This document shows positions 52,355 through 56,297 of a stretch of 56,297 nt of DNA, one piece after another; position 1 is the stretch's first letter; every line of letters begins with the position of its first letter. Source of the stretch: an uncultured Flaviramulus sp. Its GTDB lineage: Bacteria; Bacteroidota; Bacteroidia; Flavobacteriales; Flavobacteriaceae. Below the pieces are notes generated by a model that was not told the DNA's origin, searched no databases, and saw nothing but the letters and a program-made list of their open reading frames with translations. A program made the translations under genes and the position numbers. The stretch spans positions 1-56,297 of the forward strand of contig CANLXL010000018.1 of assembly GCA_947495125.1 (NCBI GenBank). Reading direction: 5' to 3'.

Positions 52355-53599
52355 ATGGCTGTTTTAGACCAATTAACTTCGCAACAAGCGATCGATTTAG
52401 AAAACAAGTATGGTGCACACAATTACCATCCGCTTCCTGTAGTATTAAGCAGGGGAGAAGGTGTGCATGTATGGGATGTAGAAGGAAAGCAATATTATGA
52501 TTTCCTGTCTGCATACTCTGCCGTAAACCAAGGGCATTGTCACCCAAAAATTGTTAATGCCATGATGCATCAGGCACAAACGTTAACATTAACTTCCAGA
52601 GCATTCTACAATGATATGCTTGGTAAATACGAGAAGTTTGCCTGTGAATTTTTCGGATTTGATAAACTATTACCAATGAATACCGGAGCTGAAGCTGTAG
52701 AAACCGCTTTAAAGCTTTGTAGAAAATGGGCTTATGAGGTAAAGGGTATTGCTGAAAATGATGCCGAAATTATTGTTTGTGAGAATAATTTTCACGGAAG
52801 AACGACGACGATTATTTCATTCTCTAATGACCCCGTAGCTCGTAAAAATTTTGGACCATTCACCGATGGATTCATTAAGATCGAATACGATAATTTAGAA
52901 GCTTTGGAAAACGCTTTAAAAAACAATCCGAATGTTGGTGGATTCTTAGTTGAGCCCATTCAAGGTGAAGCCGGCGTATATGTGCCAAGTGAAGGGTATT
53001 TAAAGAAAGCAAAAGCACTTTGTGAAACCTATAATGTATTATTTATTGCCGATGAGGTACAAACCGGTATTGCGAGAACTGGGAAGTTATTGGCAGTGAA
53101 CCATGAAGATGTGACACCGGATATTTTAATTCTAGGAAAAGCCTTAAGTGGTGGAGCTTATCCCGTTAGTGCAGTTTTGGCAAATAATACTATAATGGAT
53201 GTTATTAAACCCGGAAACCACGGAAGTACTTTTGGAGGTAATCCTGTGGCGGCTGCAGTGGCTATGGCTGCTTTAGAAGTTGTAAAAGAGGAACAACTTT
53301 CGGAAAACGCCGAAGTTTTGGGGCAGTTATTCAGAAATGAATTAAATACTTATATAAAGAACAGTAGTATTGCCAAGCATGTTAGAGGGAAAGGATTGCT
53401 TAATGCTATTGTAATTAATGATAGCGAAGACAGCGACACCGCCTGGAATATCTGTATGGCTTTAAGAGATAATGGTTTGTTAGCTAAACCGACTCACGGC
53501 AATATTATTCGTTTTGCACCACCTTTAGTGATGACTGAAGATCAATTATTAGATTGTGTAAGCATCATTATTAAAACATTGAAACAGTTTGAACGGTAA
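52355..53599 (+). CDS. rocD: Ornithine--oxo-acid aminotransferase
   Basis: A class III PLP aminotransferase of 414 residues that transfers the delta-amino group of ornithine to 2-oxoglutarate, giving glutamate semialdehyde, which links arginine and proline metabolism. Motifs are the N-terminal [17 protein letters not shown] phosphate [17 protein letters not shown], the PLP aspartate in [15 protein letters not shown], Schiff-base K262 in [15 protein letters not shown] and [11 protein letters not shown]. The combination GAYPVSA and [10 protein letters not shown] fits ornithine aminotransferase better than acetylornithine aminotransferase. It is monocistronic with a strong terminator. Confidence 0.93.
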   Translation: MAVLDQLTSQQAIDLENKYGAHNYHPLPVVLSRGEGVHVWDVEGKQYYDFLSAYSAVNQGHCHPKIVNAMMHQAQTLTLTSRAFYNDMLGKYEKFACEFFGFDKLLPMNTGAEAVETALKLCRKWAYEVKGIAENDAEIIVCENNFHGRTTTIISFSNDPVARKNFGPFTDGFIKIEYDNLEALENALKNNPNVGGFLVEPIQGEAGVYVPSEGYLKKAKALCETYNVLFIADEVQTGIARTGKLLAVNHEDVTPDILILGKALSGGAYPVSAVLANNTIMDVIKPGNHGSTFGGNPVAAAVAMAALEVVKEEQLSENAEVLGQLFRNELNTYIKNSSIAKHVRGKGLLNAIVINDSEDSDTAWNICMALRDNGLLAKPTHGNIIRFAPPLVMTEDQLLDCVSIIIKTLKQFER

Positions 53600-53622
53600 G
53601 CCTCTATTCAATTTCAATGCAT

Positions 53623-53654
53623 AAAAAAACGACTCTAATAGAGTCGTTTTTTTT
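53623..53654. terminator. Bidirectional Rho-independent terminator after rocD
   Basis: Perfect 13-bp stem (53623-53635 with 53641-53653), core CGACTC/GAGTCG, loop TAATA, A7 and T8 tracts. It lies between converging rocD and the BON-LysM gene. Confidence 0.92.
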
Positions 53655-53678
53655 ATTCTATTTTTTAAGAATGGGCCT

Positions 53679-54053
53679 TTACAAATTTGGAATGATTAGT
53701 TCCTGATCCGGATGAATGATATCAGGGTTTTTGAGAATATCAGAATTAGAAGCAAATATATTTTTGTATTTCATAACATCTCCATAGTAATGCTTGGCTA
53801 TTTTGCCTAGAGTTTCTCCACTTTTTACAACATGTCTGTGATACACACTGTCGTCTGCTATTTTAATATCGGCCATAATATCGGTTGGGTTTTCACCGCC
53901 TAGCTCCTTTATTTTATCCCAAAGGAGATTTTTCTCGTAAGGTGTATTGGCTGTCCCCCATACCTTTAACACACCATTTTCTTCTTTTACATCACCATTT
54001 TGAATGTTTAATGCTTCACCCAATTCTAGTAATTCTTGATACTTTGCTTTCAT
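53679..54053 (-). CDS. BON-LysM protein (Kbp/YgaU-like)
   Basis: A 124-residue protein without signal peptide: an N-terminal BON-like region (about 1-65, VKEENGVLKVWGTANTPYEK and DKIKELGG) and a C-terminal LysM domain (about 72-123, HVVKSGETLGKIAKHYYGD and NPDIIHPDQELIIP). This order equals E. coli Kbp (YgaU), a cytosolic K+-binding protein. A peptidoglycan role is unlikely without an export signal. It is monocistronic and shares the terminator with rocD. Confidence 0.85.
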   Translation of the reverse strand: MKAKYQELLELGEALNIQNGDVKEENGVLKVWGTANTPYEKNLLWDKIKELGGENPTDIMADIKIADDSVYHRHVVKSGETLGKIAKHYYGDVMKYKNIFASNSDILKNPDIIHPDQELIIPNL

Positions 54054-54200
54054 AATAACAGGTATTTATTCGTATAAATTATAATGAGAAATATAATAAA
54101 AGAAGTTCCAATAATCAAGACATTTTTTGCTTAATTAGAAGCTTAACAATCAGTCATTTAAAATACAGTGTTCAAATTAGGCTAGTTTGTTAAAAATGTT

Positions 54201-54208
54201 TATTTTTG
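54201..54208 (+). promoter_or_regulatory. Candidate -7 box (TATTTTTG) of rpsA
   Basis: Exact TAnnTTTG match. It is 169 nt before the rpsA ATG, giving a leader of about 160 nt. A TTG at 54187-54189 is only 11 nt upstream, so the -33 element is not clear. Confidence 0.5.
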
Positions 54209-54211
54209 CAC

Positions 54212-54366
54212 TCCTTTTAGCGAATCGTTGGAATGATAAAAGGACCGAAACTATAAATAAATATAACACTTCTGTGTGTTATTCGCGTTAATCTTCCAAG
54301 ACATACAGAATACAAACAGAATGTAATTATATTTTCAAATAAGTGAAAAACTTTCAATAATTACAT
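54212..54366 (+). promoter_or_regulatory. Structured 5' leader of rpsA with three hairpins
   Basis: Hairpin I: TCCTTTTA (54212-54219) with TAAAAGGA (54237-54244), 17-nt loop. Hairpin II: ATAACAC (54263-54269) with GTGTTAT (54276-54282), 6-nt loop. Hairpin III: ATGTAATTAT (54321-54330) with ATAATTACAT (54357-54366), enclosing an inner 6-bp stem TTTTCA (54332-54337) / TGAAAA (54344-54349). All stems are perfect. Hairpin III ends 11 nt before the ATG, so it could hide or expose the ribosome entry site. This suggests control of S1 synthesis at the mRNA (inference). Confidence 0.55.
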
Positions 54367-54377
54367 GATTATTTTAA

Positions 54378-56210
54378 ATGGCTGAAAAAGCAAAACAAGC
54401 TGAAGTTGAAGCAACTGAAGCACCAGCTAAAGAAGCTCCGGTAGTATCTGAAGCTCAAGCAAATCCAGAAAAATTCTTAAAGGAGTTCAATTGGCACAAT
54501 TACCAGGAAGGTATTGATGAGGTCGATGACAAACAACTTGAAGAATTTGAAAAATTAGTAGCAGAAAATTTTGTTGACACACTTAATGATGAAGTTGTTG
54601 ATGGTACTGTAGTTCACATCTCAGATCGTGATGCTATAATCGACATTAACGCAAAGTCTGAAGGTGTTATTTCTCTAAACGAATTTCGTTACAATCCTAA
54701 CTTAGCAGTTGGTGATAAGGTAGAAGTATTAATTGACGTACGTGAAGATGCCACAGGACAATTAGTGTTATCACACAGAAAAGCACGTGTTATCAAAGCA
54801 TGGGATCGCGTAAATGCAGCTCACGATACCGGTGAAATCGTTAATGGTTTTGTGAAATGCAGAACTAAAGGTGGTATGATTGTAGATGTTTTTGGAATTG
54901 AAGCATTCTTACCAGGTTCTCAGATTGATGTGAAACCAATTAGAGATTACGATCAGTATGTAAATAAAACTATGGAATTCAAAGTTGTGAAAATCAACCA
55001 CGAATTTAAAAACGTAGTCGTTTCTCATAAAGCTTTAATTGAAGCTGATATTGAAGAACAAAAGAAAGAAATCATTGGTCAATTAGAAAAAGGTCAGGTA
55101 TTAGAAGGTGTGGTTAAAAACATTACTTCTTACGGTGTATTTATCGATCTTGGTGGCGTTGATGGATTAGTTCATATTACAGACCTTTCTTGGTCTAGAA
55201 TTAATCATCCGAATGAAATTGTAGAATTAGACCAAAAGCTTAATGTTGTAATCCTTGATTTTGATGAAAACAAATCAAGAATTCAGTTAGGATTAAAACA
55301 ATTAAGTAAACACCCATGGGAAGCTCTTGCTGAAGAGGTGAAAGTAGGTGACAGGGTAAAAGGTAAAGTAGTTGTTATTGCCGATTACGGTGCATTTATT
55401 GAAGTTGCTGATGGTGTTGAAGGATTGATTCACGTTTCTGAAATGTCTTGGTCTACGCACTTACGCTCGGCTCAGGATTTCGTGTCTGTAGGAGATGAGG
55501 TTGAAGCTCAAATCTTAACTTTAGATAGAGAAGATCGTAAAATGTCTTTAGGTATTAAGCAATTAACTCCAGACCCATGGACAGATATTACATCTAAATA
55601 TCCATTAGCATCTAAGCATACAGGTGTTGTTCGTAACTTTACAAACTTTGGTGTTTTTGTTGAATTAGAAGAAGGTATTGACGGATTAATTTATATCTCA
55701 GATTTATCTTGGACTAAGAAAATTAAACACCCATCAGAATTTTGTGCGGTTGGAGATAAATTAGAAGTTGTGGTCTTAGAATTAGATGTAGAAGGGCGTA
55801 AACTAAGTTTAGGTCATAAACAAACTACAGATAATCCATGGGATAAGTATGAAACTGAATTCGCCTTAGAAACAGTACATACTGCGGCATTAACAGAAAT
55901 TGTTGACAAAGGAGCTACTGTTGCATTTAACGAAGATATCGTTGCATTTGTACCTTCTCGTCATCTTGAAAAAGAAGATGGAGGTAAGCTTAAGAAAGGA
56001 GAAACAGCAGAGTTTAAAGTTATTGAATTCAATAAAGAATTTAAACGTGTTGTAGCCTCGCATACTGCAATCTTTAAAGCAGAAGAGATTAAGAATGTAA
56101 AAGCAGCAGCCAAAAAAGCGGCTAATGCAGCAGCCGAAGCAAAACCAACTTTAGGTGATGCTAACGATGCCTTACAAGCTCTTAAAGATAAAATGGACGG
56201 TAAGAAATAA
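54378..56210 (+). CDS. rpsA: 30S ribosomal protein S1
   Basis: A 610-residue RNA-binding protein that brings mRNA to the 30S subunit. After an Ala/Glu-rich N-terminal extension (1-55) there are six S1 (OB-fold) repeats; repeats 3-5 are the clearest (GVVKNITSYGVFIDLGGVDG, GKVVVIADYGAFIEVADGVEG, GVVRNFTNFGVFVELEEGIDG) each followed by L(V/I)H(I/V)(T/S)(D/E)(L/M)SW. The C-terminus is an Ala/Lys-rich tail. The message has a long structured leader. In Bacteroidota, where Shine-Dalgarno pairing is rarely used, S1 binding of AT-rich leaders is thought to be important for initiation. Confidence 0.95.
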   Translation: MAEKAKQAEVEATEAPAKEAPVVSEAQANPEKFLKEFNWHNYQEGIDEVDDKQLEEFEKLVAENFVDTLNDEVVDGTVVHISDRDAIIDINAKSEGVISLNEFRYNPNLAVGDKVEVLIDVREDATGQLVLSHRKARVIKAWDRVNAAHDTGEIVNGFVKCRTKGGMIVDVFGIEAFLPGSQIDVKPIRDYDQYVNKTMEFKVVKINHEFKNVVVSHKALIEADIEEQKKEIIGQLEKGQVLEGVVKNITSYGVFIDLGGVDGLVHITDLSWSRINHPNEIVELDQKLNVVILDFDENKSRIQLGLKQLSKHPWEALAEEVKVGDRVKGKVVVIADYGAFIEVADGVEGLIHVSEMSWSTHLRSAQDFVSVGDEVEAQILTLDREDRKMSLGIKQLTPDPWTDITSKYPLASKHTGVVRNFTNFGVFVELEEGIDGLIYISDLSWTKKIKHPSEFCAVGDKLEVVVLELDVEGRKLSLGHKQTTDNPWDKYETEFALETVHTAALTEIVDKGATVAFNEDIVAFVPSRHLEKEDGGKLKKGETAEFKVIEFNKEFKRVVASHTAIFKAEEIKNVKAAAKKAANAAAEAKPTLGDANDALQALKDKMDGKK

Positions 56211-56281
56211 TTCTTATTTGTGTCTAGTCCTAAATAACCGATACATATTATTAAAGGATTAAATTTATTAATTAAAGCTGA

Positions 56282-56297
56282 ACAATCATATGATTGT
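56282..56297. repeat. 16-bp perfect palindrome at the window edge
   Basis: ACAATCATATGATTGT is its own reverse complement and ends exactly at the last base, so it may extend further. It lies 71 nt after the rpsA stop; it could be part of the rpsA terminator or an operator for the next gene. Confidence 0.5.

Noticed and set aside
1-56297. tRNA, rRNA or known riboswitch
   Set aside because: I read all spacers longer than about 100 bp and saw no cloverleaf, rRNA segment or recognisable riboswitch core; only hairpins listed above.

Overview
The window is AT-rich, gene-dense chromosomal DNA from a member of the Bacteroidota, most likely a marine or environmental Flavobacteriaceae. The evidence is the gene content: DUF4294, DUF6048, DUF6452 and DUF6768 proteins, the clpC / gyrA / TPR-protein neighbourhood, an ABC permease fused to an M1 peptidase, GIN-domain adhesin-like proteins under an ECF sigma factor, and a six-domain ribosomal protein S1. 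Start codons rarely carry Shine-Dalgarno sequences, and many genes have a TAnnTTTG -7 box, the promoter type known from this phylum. I see no phage, integrase cassette, IS element, CRISPR array, rRNA or tRNA.

Layout. 1-7.9 kb: a heptamer tandem repeat running into the end of xerD, a TM2 protein, an unknown secreted protein, aroQ, lpdA, an msrB-DUF1572 pair, an M48 lipoprotein protease and an Atg22-like MFS carrier. 8-11 kb: an ECF sigma / anti-sigma / two predicted beta-solenoid secreted proteins operon. 11-17.7 kb: clpC, gyrA and a TPR protein. 17.7-24.9 kb: a Bcr/CflA exporter, a DinB-like protein with a Crp-type regulator, SnoaL-like, YceI, amidohydrolase, MarC and a TPR-TM-HTH regulator with a TTG start. 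25.2-28.7 kb: a three-gene biotin-dependent acyl-CoA carboxylase operon. 28.8-31.6 kb: a membrane-anchored winged-helix regulator divergent from a Tat-exported Gfo/Idh/MocA oxidoreductase. 31.6-35.1 kb: an M42 peptidase / class V aminotransferase / NUDIX / PrsW operon. 35.3-39.9 kb: an ABC ATPase and the permease-M1 fusion. 40.1-46.3 kb: DUF4294, hemolysin III, GNAT, DUF4268, ZIP, two methyltransferases and an internally duplicated secreted protein. 46.7-56.3 kb: a TonB-like protein, DUF6048/DUF6452/rlmD, an SRPBCC / ECF sigma / DUF6768 cluster, rocD, a BON-LysM protein and rpsA.

Most of the window is core metabolism and information processing: recombination, gyrase, proteostasis, rRNA methylation, S1, shikimate, 2-oxoacid dehydrogenase E3 and ornithine catabolism. 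The less explained parts are (i) the sigma-controlled beta-solenoid operon, (ii) the winged-helix membrane regulator with an unassigned periplasmic domain, (iii) a long, highly structured leader in front of rpsA, (iv) three or more genes whose -7 box ends 3-4 nt before the ATG, which predicts leaderless mRNAs, and (v) several non-coding palindromic elements between genes. All functional names come from reading motifs and recalling families; no database search was run.
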